From Fennellomyces sp. T-0311 (lineage: Eukaryota > Mucoromycota > Mucoromycetes > Mucorales > Lichtheimiaceae), in assembly GCA_025266875.1 (NCBI GenBank), contig JALLLT010000002.1:558001-622000 (forward strand): DNA of 64,000 nucleotides, in the 5' to 3' direction. A model generated the notes under the pieces. That model searched no databases. It was given only the letters and a program-made list of their open reading frames with translations, and was not told the origin of the DNA. Numbering within the stretch: position 1 is the stretch's first letter; the number at the start of each line of letters is the position of its first letter. Below are positions 1 to 11,964 of this stretch, one piece after another. The translations under genes were made by a program, and so were the position numbers.

Positions 1-1439
1 AAGACCGCGCGTCCGCGTCCACAGGTAACTACACTTAGTGTGATGCCTCATTACTCAAGCACCTTTTTCCTTTTCGGTTTTATTCCTTCGCAGCTTCCTT
101 TTCCTCCTTTCATCTAATACCAACCTTTTATTCATACAGACATGTTTTCTTCCCGGGTGAGGTTTCTTCAGAAATGGTATCAGCTTTCTTCACTATATTT
201 CTATACATTTGTATAACAAGGGGGCAACCACAGGTCTATTAACCTTTCAAGTAAAATTCATACTTGTTCAACTATAAATACGCCTTACGTATATGTATAT
301 ATTATTCTATAATACGTAGTTATATGGGGGCAACCTTAAACGTAATTACATATAATAACACATTTAGATGCCTAGCGCAAAGCTCTGTAATTTCATAGAC
401 ATACAGTCCTCGTGAGTACAAAAAGTCATTAATAAGGCTCTTCAATTCATAATATCAGAATAGATACGTTCGTTAGCTCAAAGCAATATAGACAAACCTC
501 GCACCACTCACATAAGCCACAACGCTATAGCAAGTAACGCCGTCATTATGCTCTGTTGTTTGTTTGGGGATGTTACTAGACTTACTGCTCTGAACTTGGT
601 ATTTGAAAAGCCGGCGCTGGAGGTTCTAAAGCTCGCAATATAAAAGGCAAACATACCTACAGGAACAGGTCAACAAGTCTTCCATAACAAAATAAATACT
701 TTTCAACTCTGAGACAAACACCTACTAACTTCAATTCATTGCTCCTTTTGTGGCATTTAATATGCAATTTACATGACTTGTTAGGTTAAAAGCTATATAT
801 TTATCTCGAAGTTACTAAATCTACTCCTATAGGCATATGACCTCGTCCTTGCGATACGAACATTTAAGATAATACAAGTGTAATGTATGCTCATGCCTGA
901 AAAAACCTATGATAAGTGAAAAAGGCAGGACGGTATAGAGGAAGTGTCTTTGAAGTGTTTGGTGTGTTTGGGTGTGTGTATGGACGAAGTAATTCGTGAG
1001 ACTCTTTAGAGGAGAGATTTATTCCGGAAAAGAGAGAGAGAAACACAAATTGAAAATAGACTATTCTTAAGCTACCGCATGTTACACCAGATACAACTCA
1101 TTTGTCTCCCGATACCACTGGATACGACAGCCTTGCATACCAGTCCCGATTCCCTTCGTCAATTTCGCTCAGCGTTTGAGATATTGCTGCTTGATTCCTC
1201 CTGTTCGTTGCCCTCGCCGGTCGGGTGAACTAGCCGGCCGATTCTGTGAAGTACTCGTCGTAGAGCTGTCCAGACGTCTGGTCATTTGCCCTGGGGAAGG
1301 CAGTTTTGAATATGGTCGATACAGTGTATCTCTGCTGGTAGCTTAGGAATTGCACCGAAAGTAGAGTATTTATTATGCACCCAAAAATTAACATATTAGT
1401 GAGAAATGAATTTAAGTATATGTATTTACCTGATCATAC
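1..1439. other. AT-rich spacer, no supportable gene
   Basis: No convincing gene is seen. On the minus strand at about 1100-1340 there are short open stretches rich in Ser/Thr/Arg and a fragment reading EGNRDWYARLSYPVVSGDK before a stop, but the frames do not join by an obvious splice. The first 24 bases read as a possible exon end (..RPRPQ followed by GTAACT), so a gene may enter from outside the window. Confidence 0.4.
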
Positions 1440-2415
1440 TATCAAGACTTGTGAAGTATTATCAATTATTGATCTGATCCACCCGTATTCTTGCCAACAG
1501 TTTATTACTTGCGATATGTATTGTATCACTTTCAGTTTATCTTCCATTACATTTATGGATTTCGGGGAGGACAGTACGAAAAGCTTCTCATCCCGCATTG
1601 TCGCTTAAATCACTGGCTATAGCTGCCAGTATGGCAACTAGCGCCATCCTCCTGGAAGATGAACTTCCTATCAATCTCAGCTTCAGTCTACTTCATATAT
1701 GGGATCACGTGCTTGGCAAGGCAATCCACGTAGACATCTTGATCAACTGTGCCACCATAACAACTAACGCGCGAAAGCCTCCAGGCCAAAAGCAGCCCCA
1801 CACCATCACCAATCCCTTGCCAAACTTTTCAGTGGTTACAACATGGTATGCCTCGTAATGTTCTCCATTCCGTCGTATAATCCAAGCATCTCCATTATTG
1901 CCGACAATCTTAAATCTGGACTCATCAGACCAGACGATATTGCTCCACTGGTTGGTCGTCCAACCCCTGTACATAACTGCCCATGCGCGTCGTCTGATGA
2001 TATGGCTCTTGGTAAGTCTTGTCTTACGGGCTGGAGAGCGTGAAGAGAATCCAGAAAGTCAAAATGTTTGATGACCATGCTTAGACGAACGTGTATTCCA
2101 GCATGTGCGAGGTTAGCTTGATGTAAATGTTACGGTGCGAACGGTTCATTGCGTACACTAAGTTGGAACGCTCTTGCACATCTCTAGTAATCTTGGTTGG
2201 TCTTCCACTTCTTGGAGTATTGTCAGTGAACCCTGGTTTCTTATGTTTATTGCCAATACGGCAGACAGTTCTAAGGGGTATACCCAAGTCATCTGAAATG
2301 TACTAGTCATTCTTACCACCCTTGTATGGATCAATTATGAGATCATTTTGGTAATCTTTGAGCTGTTTTCGAATATTTGGAGGGCTGTTTGTGATATTTC
2401 TAAGTGGCATTGTGT
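1440..2415 (-). mobile_element. Decayed Tc1/mariner-type transposase
   Basis: Read on the minus strand from an ATG at 2415, the sequence shows the order typical of Tc1-like transposases. First comes an N-terminal helix-turn-helix region (DDLGIPLRTVCRIGNKHKK), then the linker motif TPRSGRPTKIT, then the first catalytic aspartate in NIVWSDESRF followed by VMVWGCF, and then FIFQEDGASCHTG with the second aspartate (about 1650-1680). The frame is broken by several stops and shifts, for example in the N-terminal part near 2310 and in the region where NPIE is expected near 1550. No functional protein can come from this copy. Sequence at about 2480-2530 (GGTCCCACTCAAAAAGTGA on the minus strand) could be its 5' terminal repeat; I found no matching 3' end. 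Relic status is clear; exact borders are not. Confidence 0.85.
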
Positions 2416-2514
2416 TGTATAATAAGAAAAGATGTCAGGAATTGTAAAGCAAAACCAATGCCACATTTTTATTTCTATTTCCAAATTCGGCTTGGCCATC
2501 ACTTTTTGAGTGGG

Positions 2515-2650
2515 ACCGTATAAACTCCCATTGTGGATTTAATATACAGAAAAATATAAAAACGTAGAGCGTTACATTCAATAATGCATATACGAAACTT
2601 CAAAGATACATTTCTGGGTCACGCTGTTCTTCCTATTGTTTGATCCGCCT
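2515..2650 (+). repeat. Local direct repeat, copy A
   Basis: The core (about 2545-2612) shares long stretches with copy B at 3430-3560, such as GAAACTTCAAAGATAC and the stretch around TAGAGCGTT.CATTCAATAA. Similarity weakens on both sides. The copies lie about 0.9 kb apart in the same orientation, next to the Tc1 relic. Confidence 0.7.
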
Positions 2651-3429
2651 GACTAGTCACTAATTCTATTAATACATAAGCTTCTAAGCGTCAGTACATG
2701 CTACTCTCATACATTTAACGGTCAGCACAATTTTGCAATGCTCGATGACACAGAAGTAAGTGGCTGAGACTTTCGGCATAATTTGTTTACAAATATCTCA
2801 GTAAAGGTAGGTTCAAATCTGTAATGGATATAATAAAAGCCTATCGAAGATCGTATCCCAATAACTGTACACGGATGAATTCAAGCTATACATATACTTT
2901 TATGTTTGTATCTGTGGTCGAATCTGAGATCTAGCCAGATCATATACTGAAGTATCGCATAAACGTTCAAAAGCATACTACACAACATGCTCTCGATGGC
3001 TTAGAGGCATCCATCCACCTTCAACTTCAAGGATATTCTTATTTCAGGGGGTAAACTCTCACAGGAGTGTTGCCAAGAATTCAGTCATATACCGCATTGA
3101 ACATTCCGCTGTTCTTGGTTACTTTACTTCATGTGGTGAAACAACCACAGATGATAATAATAGAAAATATTTCCTATCGGATAACACATATCGGTTCAAC
3201 ATAATCACGAAGTGTACTTACATAGTAACTTGTCTACACGGATTAAGGATTACACCGTATGCACGAATGGGATAAACTGAACAGGACATATAATTGACTC
3301 CAATATAGCAATGCGGTCATTACACTACAGAACGGATGTCAAAGACATCCTCAGATTCGCACAATCAAAACAAAGGAAAGGATCCTATACCTCCTCTATC
3401 CATTCAGGCAATTCTGAAGAAGAGTCACT

Positions 3430-3560
3430 ATCTAAACTGCCATCGCTGATTCAATACACAAAAAAGATATAAAAGCATAGAGCGTTGCATTCAATAAAGC
3501 ATATCCGAAACTTCAAAGATACTTTTATAAGTCTCTTTTCATTCTTTGTACCGTTGATTC
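3430..3560 (+). repeat. Local direct repeat, copy B
   Basis: Partner of the copy at 2515-2650. The roughly 75-base core is about 85 percent identical by eye. The 780 bases between the copies hold no recognisable gene, so this may be a remnant of an element with direct terminal repeats or a local duplication. Confidence 0.7.
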
Positions 3561-3937
3561 ATCTCACTTCACATACGTGTTGAGAGTCCAAAACAATATA
3601 GAATGATAAATCGATCATCTGACATATGGATTACAACAGATAAATAGATCACTATGTGTGTTGTGCAACTTTAAGGTAGTGCATACTACAATGCGCCGCC
3701 TACTTGTTACATCCGCGTGCATCGAATTACAGCAGTTTGGGCAGTGTAGACGCGTATTATAAAATTAATGCTTTATTCACATCTAAATATTTCTCAGCCT
3801 TTTTTACTTTTCGTACTCGACTCTCTACAGCTTCATTGCTGCAATACCAAAAACATACATGACTATATCGTTATTTGAGAGCTTTGGTAAGATGTTGACA
3901 CCCTCTATGCTGCTATAAGAAATTGCTAACCTAATAC

Positions 3938-5710
3938 ATGCTGAACGCCCCTAAATATATAGCTTCAAGATTTTACAGCAAACCCACAAACAAGCGTGTA
4001 GACAATCATGAGTTGCACAGCCCGCTTACACGGGTACGCAACATGACAATTCTACAAGGCGCTCAGGACGACGGCGTTCTTGTTGATCAATGCTTGAGTG
4101 GTGTTTGTGAAATACGTTTAAACCGCCCTAGCGCGCTTAACGCGCTCAGCACTGACATGTGCGCCTCCATTATTGAATATCTCAAGGTAGACTTTCAAAA
4201 GATCCACAAAGCTATGCTTGACAGCAACTTATCTGGCCTCTTATTTCAGTCATGCGAAAGTCGCAACTCGGTTAAGATGATCTTGATCAAAGGTACTGGA
4301 AAGGCATTTTGCGCAGGCGGCGATATTAAAGGTATTGTCTCGAGATACTTCATTCGTAATAAAAAAAATAGCATTGTTTTAACGATAAGCACGTAGCTGT
4401 CAGTAATCTATCACGCTCCGGCCAGTTTGAGAAAGGCGCCATGTTCTTTGATATGAATTTTTCCATGGAGCATTTGATTGGAAATTTGAAAACACCAACC
4501 ATAACTATTATGGACGGTATTACAAGTAAGTGTATGAACTAATATTACACATTGTTTATTTGATATTAATCAGAGACTTCATACAGTGGGAGGAGGTGTC
4601 GGGCTGTGCATAAATGCCCCCTTTCGTATTGCAACAGAAAACACGCTATTTGCTATGCCCGAAAATGCTGTTGGATTATTTTCAGATGCAAGTGCCAGCT
4701 TTTGGATGCCTCGCCTGGATGGATACTTTGGTCATTATCTTGCTTTGACAGGCCGTCATTTGCGAGGTACTGATGTGTTGTATGTAAACAAGCCATCTGA
4801 AAGTTTTTCTATAGAACTAATTATGAGTGGTATTCAATTAGCTACATTGGTATCGCTACGCATTACATTCCAGCAAAACGATTGAGCGCACTGGAGACTG
4901 AACTCGCACGTTTGTCTTCGAAATCTATGGGGAAGGCAAGTCTGGATGCCATAAACAACGTTATCGAAGGATTCGCCGTGGATATGGAGCTGGAAAATCC
5001 GTTTTCTTTAGATAGTAGTATACGCGACGCAATCAACAGGTACAATGATAGTGCTATTTGCTCTATGGCAATTTTTCTAAAGCCAGTTTTTTAATTCACT
5101 TTTCTCGTATAGATGCTTTCGGTACAGCACTATCGAGGAAATCGTGACTGCTTTACAAAACGAAACGATAGCGATCAACTGGGCGAAAGAGTCTCTAGAG
5201 CAACTTTCCAATATGTCGCCCACATCATTGAAAATATCATTGGAGCTCTTCCAACAATCCGAACATCTTTCGTTCACGGAATGCATGAAGCTAGAATATC
5301 AATTAGCCGTTAAGGTTTTGGTGAGTCAGTCTATCCTAATTTTATGCCCTGCATATTGATGTAAAATTCTTGGGAAGTCCGAGCGAGATTTTATTGAAGG
5401 TACCACAGCCGTTCTTATGACTCGGACGAAAGCAAATTGGGTACCATCAACCTTGCAGCAAGTGGATCTTAGCAAGATTAAGCAGTATTACTTTGATTCG
5501 TCAGCAAATTCGACTTTATCGTTGCTGTGTGAGGGTGGAAACTATGTGGATAATCCGCAATGTCGTTTTGCACTGCCTACGTGCACAGATATTCTAAAAG
5601 TACATGAACTGGTTGGGCGAGAAAGTACAGTTCAGTACTTTCTGTACAAACACAAAGGAAAGCAAGGCGTCAAGGCAAAGATCAATGAAGTCCTAAATGT
5701 GTGCTACTAG
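3938..5710 (+). CDS. HIBCH: 3-hydroxyisobutyryl-CoA hydrolase (mitochondrial)
   Basis: This enoyl-CoA hydratase/isomerase-fold enzyme releases 3-hydroxyisobutyrate from its CoA ester in mitochondrial valine breakdown. Seven exons give about 463 residues: 3938-4186, 4250-4331, 4397-4525, 4587-4779, 4842-5039, 5113-5320 and 5378-5710. All joints keep frame. Visible motifs are EIRLNRPSALNALS, the oxyanion-hole loop GTGKAFCAGGDIK, MGGGVGL, PENAVGLFSDASASFWMPRL (catalytic Glu and Asp kept), GIATHYIP, and the C-terminal ERDFIEGTTAVL..NWVPSTL typical of this subfamily. The N-terminus (MLNAPKYIASRFYSKP) is basic and fits a mitochondrial leader. The usual Gly-rich DVGGGYF stretch reads DASASFW here, which is a mild oddity. 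Length and motif order match fungal EHD3/HIBCH. Confidence 0.93.
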
Positions 5711-6705
5711 TCGCATCAGTACATAAGAGCTCCAAATTGCTAATAAAAATCTAATTCTTATTACACGGACACGAGATGAGAGTGCATTTTTGCTGACAAT
5801 TGTTACACTAGTTGCACGCTGTTTAGGTAGCTTCTCCCGATATATACGAAATCTAGGCTTTTGCACCAGGATTCTTGGGATCTTTAGGGCTGCAAAAGCC
5901 AGGAATGTACTGTATGTGTATTGATCAAAGATTAACGACATTACATACACGTACGTAGACATATCCTGGTGCAGTCCCATTTAGTACTTATCAACCGAGA
6001 TAGCATCATGTAACTTGTATATAGGTCGAAATATATTTGATCAACTCTACTTTATTTCATGTTTTGGATATACCGATGGTATCATTTTCCTGGATTTTAA
6101 AACAATAGAGAGGGAGGGGTGAATTCAAAAGCAATCCTCATCCTCATTCATGCATATACAGAATAGCACTATTCAAAAGCAGTGAACGATCTCGCGTCTT
6201 TATCGTTGGCCGGATGCCAAGTTCACAACTTCGTAGTGAATGCTTTTAGCCACGATGAAAGGTAAAGCTTCTCGGTATTACATCCAATGGAGCCGAGAAA
6301 TTGTAATGCGTAGGCTAGCTCTCACGTCGCTTCGACAATTTTGTAGTCAATTTATGTAACACCTTTCAGGCAGATGGCTACATATAATCACAGGAATTTC
6401 GAGAAAGGCGCATAAGCCTCCGTCAACAGATTTAACATATGCACGTATCTTGAGCGCTTTAACAAGATATTACAGCGGCTCCAAATTATGATCAAGTTAA
6501 TAATTTACTTGTTTGATTGATGTGTTTATTGATACATGAAAAGAAGTCCTTCTACTGCTACTTCTTCTGCTGTTACTCAATTACTGTGAGATTCTCTGTT
6601 ACATATTTACTGGGAAAAAGAATGCTATATACAAAGATACGAAGGTGCGACATGAAAATACATAAAAAGAAGCAATATAAGGGAATGAAAAAAAACGGTA
6701 AGAGC
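5711..6705. other. Spacer without gene
   Basis: This is the 3' flank shared by the convergent hydrolase and velvet genes. Only short chance reading frames are present. I see no repeat, RNA gene or recognisable regulatory site. Confidence 0.5.
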
Positions 6706-7998
6706 TTAGCGGCGTAGAGGTGGTAGTGTTCTATCATCTTCAAGGGTATCTGTCATAATAGCGCGTAGCGGTGGTAAACGTTCACCCCATTCCTTATGAG
6801 GCGTAAAAGAAGGAATAGGTGGTGATGACAAGGGTGAAACAACGGATTTCGGGGGAGAGGGCGGTGTTGCTTGCCATCGTCCAAAATAAACATCAGCAGC
6901 TGTGGATGCGTAAGCTGGTGTTAGTAAATCTTCTTCTTCATCTTTGAATCGTTTTTCGTGATGGCTGTTAAATATAGGAGCTGTGCCACCATCAATATTG
7001 TCCATAAGCGCTTGGACATCGAGGCGTCGCTTTCGTGCTTTTGAACTAATTAAGGAGATTATTAATAGGTCCATAATTTGCACCACCACAATCCGGGAAA
7101 CACTTACGATGCCTGCAAGCGAGTCTCTTTGCGTATCCGAATTTTAACACCCTGATCAGAAAATGTCCTTGATAAAAATGTAGATTCAAGGGGTCCCGGG
7201 AAATTCTTCGTTGTATATACTGTGAACGATTCGCTCACGATGGTTTTCCGATTCTGTACTGTTCCTCTAAATCATAAAAAAAACGTCAGCTGGACTCTCA
7301 CAAGGTGCCGGAAATAACTTACTCCACAATCTCAAACAGGCTAAAATGAAGCTTATAGTCACCTTCTTTACGTACCGACAAGTCGCCAAACACGAAAAAC
7401 CCGCCATCTGAGTACATTGTTTTCCATTTCAGTAACGGAATGGGGCGGTGTTATTAAGTTTTATTTTTACCTGTATTGTCCATATCACGTAGCCGATAAA
7501 GGGATGAAACTGTGGTTCCAACAAGGTATTCCTCTAATAGTTCTTGTTCCTTATAGTTGTTGGTATGGTTACTGAGGACCAAGTTGGCAACCACAAAGTA
7601 AAAAGGACTCTGTAGACAATTTCTTAAAAAAAGCGAATTTGTGGGTAAGAACCGCAAAATGTGTTGCCTTTAGTGGAACCGTACTTTGTCCTTTCTGGTG
7701 TGCAGTTTATCCAATCGACTTGCAGTATGGGTGCCGGTTCTATGGGATACCGACGCTCGAGAAGACTGGTGCCAACACATACTTTAGCCTGCTTCGGCTG
7801 TTGCCGTATATTCAGATAGTAGTCTCTATAAACACGTAATGATTATAAATGATGCACGTAAGTATCATCGAAACAGTAAAGTAATCAGAAGAGAAAAAAG
7901 AGTGATGACGAAGTGAACCTGTTTTCAGGAAGATCGGCCAGGGAGCTCGATAGAAACCGATATGTACAGCTGTTGCTACTTTCAGTTTGTTTTGGCAT
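6706..7998 (-). CDS. Velvet-domain developmental regulator
   Basis: Six exons (7998-7919, 7825-7685, 7622-7471, 7407-7323, 7266-7108, 7045-6706) join in frame to about 318 residues. The velvet DNA-binding fold spans about residues 28-204: [109 protein letters not shown] and [11 protein letters not shown] basic stretch KARKRR (about 208-213) right after the domain looks like a nuclear localisation signal. The Pro/Ser-rich tail is probably disordered. Velvet proteins dimerise and control sporulation, light response and secondary metabolism in fungi. The sequence alone does not tell whether this is VosA-, VelB- or VelC-like. The start is the only ATG compatible with the first splice. Confidence 0.92.
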
Positions 7999-9472
7999 CG
8001 TCTTATTAATATATAAAAGAAAAATTGAAGAGAAAGACGAGAAACTTTGCAAGTTTATCCCTAAAAGAAAATAAAAGAAAAAAAAACCTACTACGCCCGG
8101 TCTTACGCACCTACATTTAAACAAATTTACCAAGAAGGGCAACCCCGGTAACTTGATCCTCACCTAAAATGGGAAAAACATCGTGTGGTCGCGGTATGTA
8201 TTCGGTATGTATTCCCCCGCTCGGAATGACGTAGCACAGCGCCTCAAAAGTACGCCGGAGAGCGGGTACAGCATAGCCAGAGGGGTATCTGAAGCCGAAG
8301 CTGACTCGCACAGGAATATGCCAAGAATATTAAGGTGGCATGGTGCTCTGATGAACAAGAGCGACAAAAATTCGAAATCAGAATAAATTCGTTGGTTTTG
8401 CCATTCATATCGTGCGCTGCCTTTGTCAAAACACACGGCTCCTTGAAATTACACCTTGGGATAAGAATCCCTGAACAGTCGATGTATTCGAACTATGGAA
8501 CCGTAGCATATCATATATTCGAAACACCAAATAAATAAAAGTAGGAAAGAATTGTCAGGTATGCTTTATTTGGATTTGACGCTCGTTTTGTGTTTCCTGG
8601 TGTTACCTCGCAGCGCCACATTAGAGTTACCATAGGCTTGAATGTGTAGCTTTCCAGCTATGCACTGTTTTACTCAACGTACAATAGTAAAATATTATAC
8701 TATTGGCGCTTAGCATGTTCATGAAAGCGATTACATAAGGTACAATGAATCCCGGTTTTGGTTGCTGTACATAATAGTGCATCGCATTTCCCAAAACTAT
8801 CTCTTTCATGGAAGGCTTAGCTTATGTTGCTCACATTCATGGCGTCCTCACCTAATACCCTTTAATTAATACGACTCGTTGTCAGTTACCTCGCCATAAA
8901 ATTATGTTCGTATACATTTTTACCGCTGATGTACATAGAAATTACGTAACAGTTCTGAATACTTGGGGTCAAAAGACGATACACTGAGGCTAAGTAGCAT
9001 TACAGGCTCCAGTTTTAATTAATAATCCATTGTTTGCGCTAAAAGTAGATTTTAAAAAAAGTCTATTGAATGTATCAGATACTCGAAGACTGGGAAAGGG
9101 GCATTAGCTGCTGCAAATACGTATTATATATAATATACATAATATGGCTAATTGAGAGGAAGTACTACCTCTCAAAACTCGTTGACATTAAGAGCATAAG
9201 GTTGTATTTGCGTATGACGCACTTGTAACCTGTGGCCTCGATGAAGGAATAATAATAGGATTGGGAACCTCTATCTCGTTTTGTATGCTTGACAACATAA
9301 AAGATGTGAATGCGCATTATAAAAAACACAGATATCCCACACTTTCTTGGTGATAGATAAAGAGAATCCCATGTTCGCAAGAACGACACTAGTGCTCCCC
9401 CTGTCACACAGCCGCGGGTTGATTTGGGGAACCGGAGGGAACGTCACCATCGCGTGTTTCACGGCAACAATC
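7999..9472. other. Intergenic region between divergent genes
   Basis: Upstream region of both the velvet gene (minus) and the YjbQ gene (plus). A 67-codon plus-strand frame at 8183-8386 has no recognisable similarity and I do not call it. A tandem copy of CGGTATGTATTC occurs at about 8192-8215. Otherwise AT-rich and unremarkable. Confidence 0.45.
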
Positions 9473-10126
9473 ATGAGTTGGTTCCAGAAAGAAATTCGTT
9501 TGAATCCACGCGGCAAAGGTTTGTCAACACAGCAATTCATGAGTAATCAATTAAGACAAGTCCTTGTTAGGTTGCTTCCTTGTGCATAATGAAATCGTGG
9601 GTCAGATTCCTGAAATAAGGAATTTTAAAGTAGGAATGGCCAATATCTTTTGTATGTCACTGAAGCAGTTATCGATGGATCATGCTTGACTGACCTTTGA
9701 TATAATTATCCAGTGAAGCACACATCGGCAAGCCTGATGCTGAATGAAAACGCTGACCCAGACGTACGTCGGGATATGGATATGGGATTGGATAAGATCG
9801 TCCCCGAGACTTTCCCGTATATTCATACTGATGAAGGCCCAGATGATATGGTGAGGAATGAGTGCGTGGACTTTACGTATATAGGGCGTTGCTAAAGGAA
9901 TGTGTAATGTAGCCTGGACATCTCAAATCTGGCATTATCGGCACTTCACTTAACATTCCGATCACCAACGGACAGCTGAACACCGGTACATGGCAAGGGT
10001 AAGTCTGTCGCAACAGTTTAAAACAGCAAATGAGAACACGTTTTCTTTAGTATCTACTTGTGTGAACATCGCTTTCATGGCGGTAGTCGTAAGGTGGTAG
10101 TGACCTTGCAAGGTGAAAAGAGATAG
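9473..10126 (+). CDS. YjbQ/UPF0047 family protein
   Basis: Five small exons (9473-9518, 9571-9651, 9714-9850, 9913-9998, 10051-10126) join in frame to about 141 residues, the normal family length. Diagnostic segments appear in the right order: MSWFQKEIRLNPRGKG, HNEIVGQIPEI, KHTSASLMLNENADPDVRRD, HTDEGPDDMPGHLKSGIIG, TSLNIPITNGQLNTGTWQGI, and YLCEHRFHGGSRKVVVTLQG. The conserved His, Asp and Arg residues of the family are kept. Bacterial members have thiamine-phosphate synthase activity in vitro; the role in fungi is not settled, so no pathway is assigned. No targeting signal is seen, so the protein is probably cytosolic. The gene converges on the Voa1-like gene. Confidence 0.93.
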
Positions 10127-10446
10127 TTCTTATATAGGATGGAGCGTTTGAACCTCCAGACCGAGAGCAACGGCCACCTACTCCGTTACATTTGCTCCCT
10201 TGTCTTTTTTTTTTGACATAAAGCCTTTGTTTATACGATTAACAAGATATCATCTGATGTTCTTATCAGCCCAGCTTAGCACCCTGCAGTGCCAACCAAT
10301 GTAACCAAGTATGCCAAACCAGATATATCGCCTCTTCACAGGCCTGTTTTGTATATGGCAGCGACGATCTGCCAATTGAAATATTGAGGAAATTCAGTTT
10401 TATATAGCAGGTAAAAGCATCATCAATCAGGTATTCAGTTTTATTC
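10127..10446. other. Convergent 3' intergenic region
   Basis: Short spacer between two convergent genes, with a T11 tract at about 10206-10216. A tRNA-like D-arm and T-arm pattern on the minus strand at 10140-10205 was examined and rejected. Confidence 0.5.
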
Positions 10447-11586
10447 TTAGTTTTTCTTGGGCTTTCCTTCAAAACGGATAGGCGTTTGGATTCCAGTGAG
10501 CCACGATAGACCAATGGTGACGATGGTAATAATCACCAAGGAGATGGCGAGGATCATGAATACACCTGGCGAAAACAACTGATACTTTGCAAAGATTGGT
10601 CTGCTCTTTTCGACAGGGGGTGCTCGACGTTCAAGTACGCTACGCTTTCGCACGTGAGATGAGGGCTATGTCGTCAACTGTTTAGCTTTCACAGCAAGCC
10701 GATGTATACAAATGCGCTTACCAATTTCTTGGCCGAGCTCGAAGTGTAGATGACTGCATAGTTATCTTCAGCGTGCTCTTGGACGGACTTGATGAACGCG
10801 TCAACCTTTTCATCTTTTTTATCGTCATATCAGCATAGCCCACTATCTTTAGAAATCTGCGTGTTCTTACCATTCTGTTGCAAAGTAGCCTTGTCTTCAG
10901 CAGAAGGCAGCGACAGGACAGCCACGGTAGTTCCATCATTTTCCTCGTTTGACAGGTCTGCATAAATCCAGTCAAAAACCATGACTGTACGGTTGCTAGG
11001 AAGCATACTTACTGTCGCCGTACACCACTGAACCATCACATTCTTCGGCAATCAGCGTTGCCAAGGTGTTCACGTTGACGTGATCGGCGATATACTCAAT
11101 CTCTGTACGCGAAGCAGCGTCTTTGCGGTATTGCTAAGTTTTCAACCTCTTTTTAACTATACAGTTCTAGTACGTGTCTTCATTTTCGCTTTACCTTGAT
11201 AGCTGTGAACGATTCCGAACGTGCAAAGTCGTTCAAATGAATCTAAAACAGCGTGAGTTGCCATTACTACTGTGCTATTTTTCGTTCGTCCTTCAATGTT
11301 ACGTACACCAGGTTGGTCAATGATGGCAACGGTTTTAGCATCGCAAATGTCAGACGACAGTGAAGACCAGATGGTTGAAACTGCTGCTTCGTTTTCGATA
11401 ATGAACTGCTCCGCGACTTGGGTGAGGTAGCTTTTAGTTCGAGATGTGTCAGTTTCAGGGATAAACGTTAATGGACAACGATAAGACTAACTCTTTGGGC
11501 GACCACATCAGACATGGCACGGTACCCTCAAAGGCAACCACGGCTGATGCCAGCGAAGACAGTAATGCGGCGGCGTATATCTTCAT
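10447..11586 (-). CDS. Voa1/Big1/Ac45-type ER membrane protein (V-ATPase accessory-like)
   Basis: Seven exons (11586-11492, 11430-11307, 11242-11195, 11133-11013, 10957-10871, 10813-10722, 10644-10447) give about 254 residues. The N-terminus MKIYAAALLSSLASAVVAF is a clear signal peptide, followed by EGTVPCLMWSPKDYL. The luminal middle has no catalytic motif. Near the C-terminus KYQLFSPGVFMILAISLVII begins one transmembrane helix (about 217-237), the hallmark of Ac45/Voa1/Big1 proteins, which help assemble the V0 sector of the proton pump in the ER or act in wall glucan synthesis. The tail ends KPKKN, which fits a K-x-K-x-x ER retrieval signal. It is shorter than animal Ac45 and close to yeast Voa1 in size. 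Whether the role is V-ATPase assembly or Big1-like cannot be told from sequence. Confidence 0.75.
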
Positions 11587-11964
11587 GGCGTGTACAGAAA
11601 GGAGGACAAAGTGAAACGGGCAAGGGCGTGCGTTACCAGAACTCCGTGTGCGTTCGGGGTGACTTTGTTTCAGTCGTGCATTGTTTACCTGGCACAGTCT
11701 GCCATAATCTGCCTCAAGCATGCAATATATAGAACTTTCGCTATCAATGACCGTGCAAAATCTAGTATTATATGTGGCTCCCCAGATGCAAAGCGTCAAA
11801 AGTACAGAAAGTCATTGGACATGGCGGGATAAAATGCAAAAAGAGAGGAGATAGCGAGAGAAGGGAAAAAAGAAGTTAAAAAAGCAATACGGTTACGAAT
11901 CTAGGTCAATTTAGAATCTATTGTAGCAGAAACAGTCTGTTAGTAGCCAGTAATAATGTACTAT
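11587..11964. other. Short spacer upstream of the Voa1-like gene
   Basis: Promoter side of the minus-strand Voa1-like gene and 3' flank of QCR2. No element recognised. If the last QCR2 intron is real, the QCR2 stop lies at 11911 inside this stretch. Confidence 0.4.

Noticed and set aside
5693..5980. 95-codon minus-strand reading frame.
   Set aside because: No family signature, overlaps the end of the hydrolase gene, and no start context or splice partner.
10140..10205. tRNA-like pattern on the minus strand (A-box-like TAACGGAGTAGG with a D-arm ACGG/CCGT, and a B-box-like GGAGGTTCAAACGCTCC).
   Set aside because: The distance between the D-arm and T-arm leaves no room for an anticodon arm, and the ends do not form an acceptor stem.
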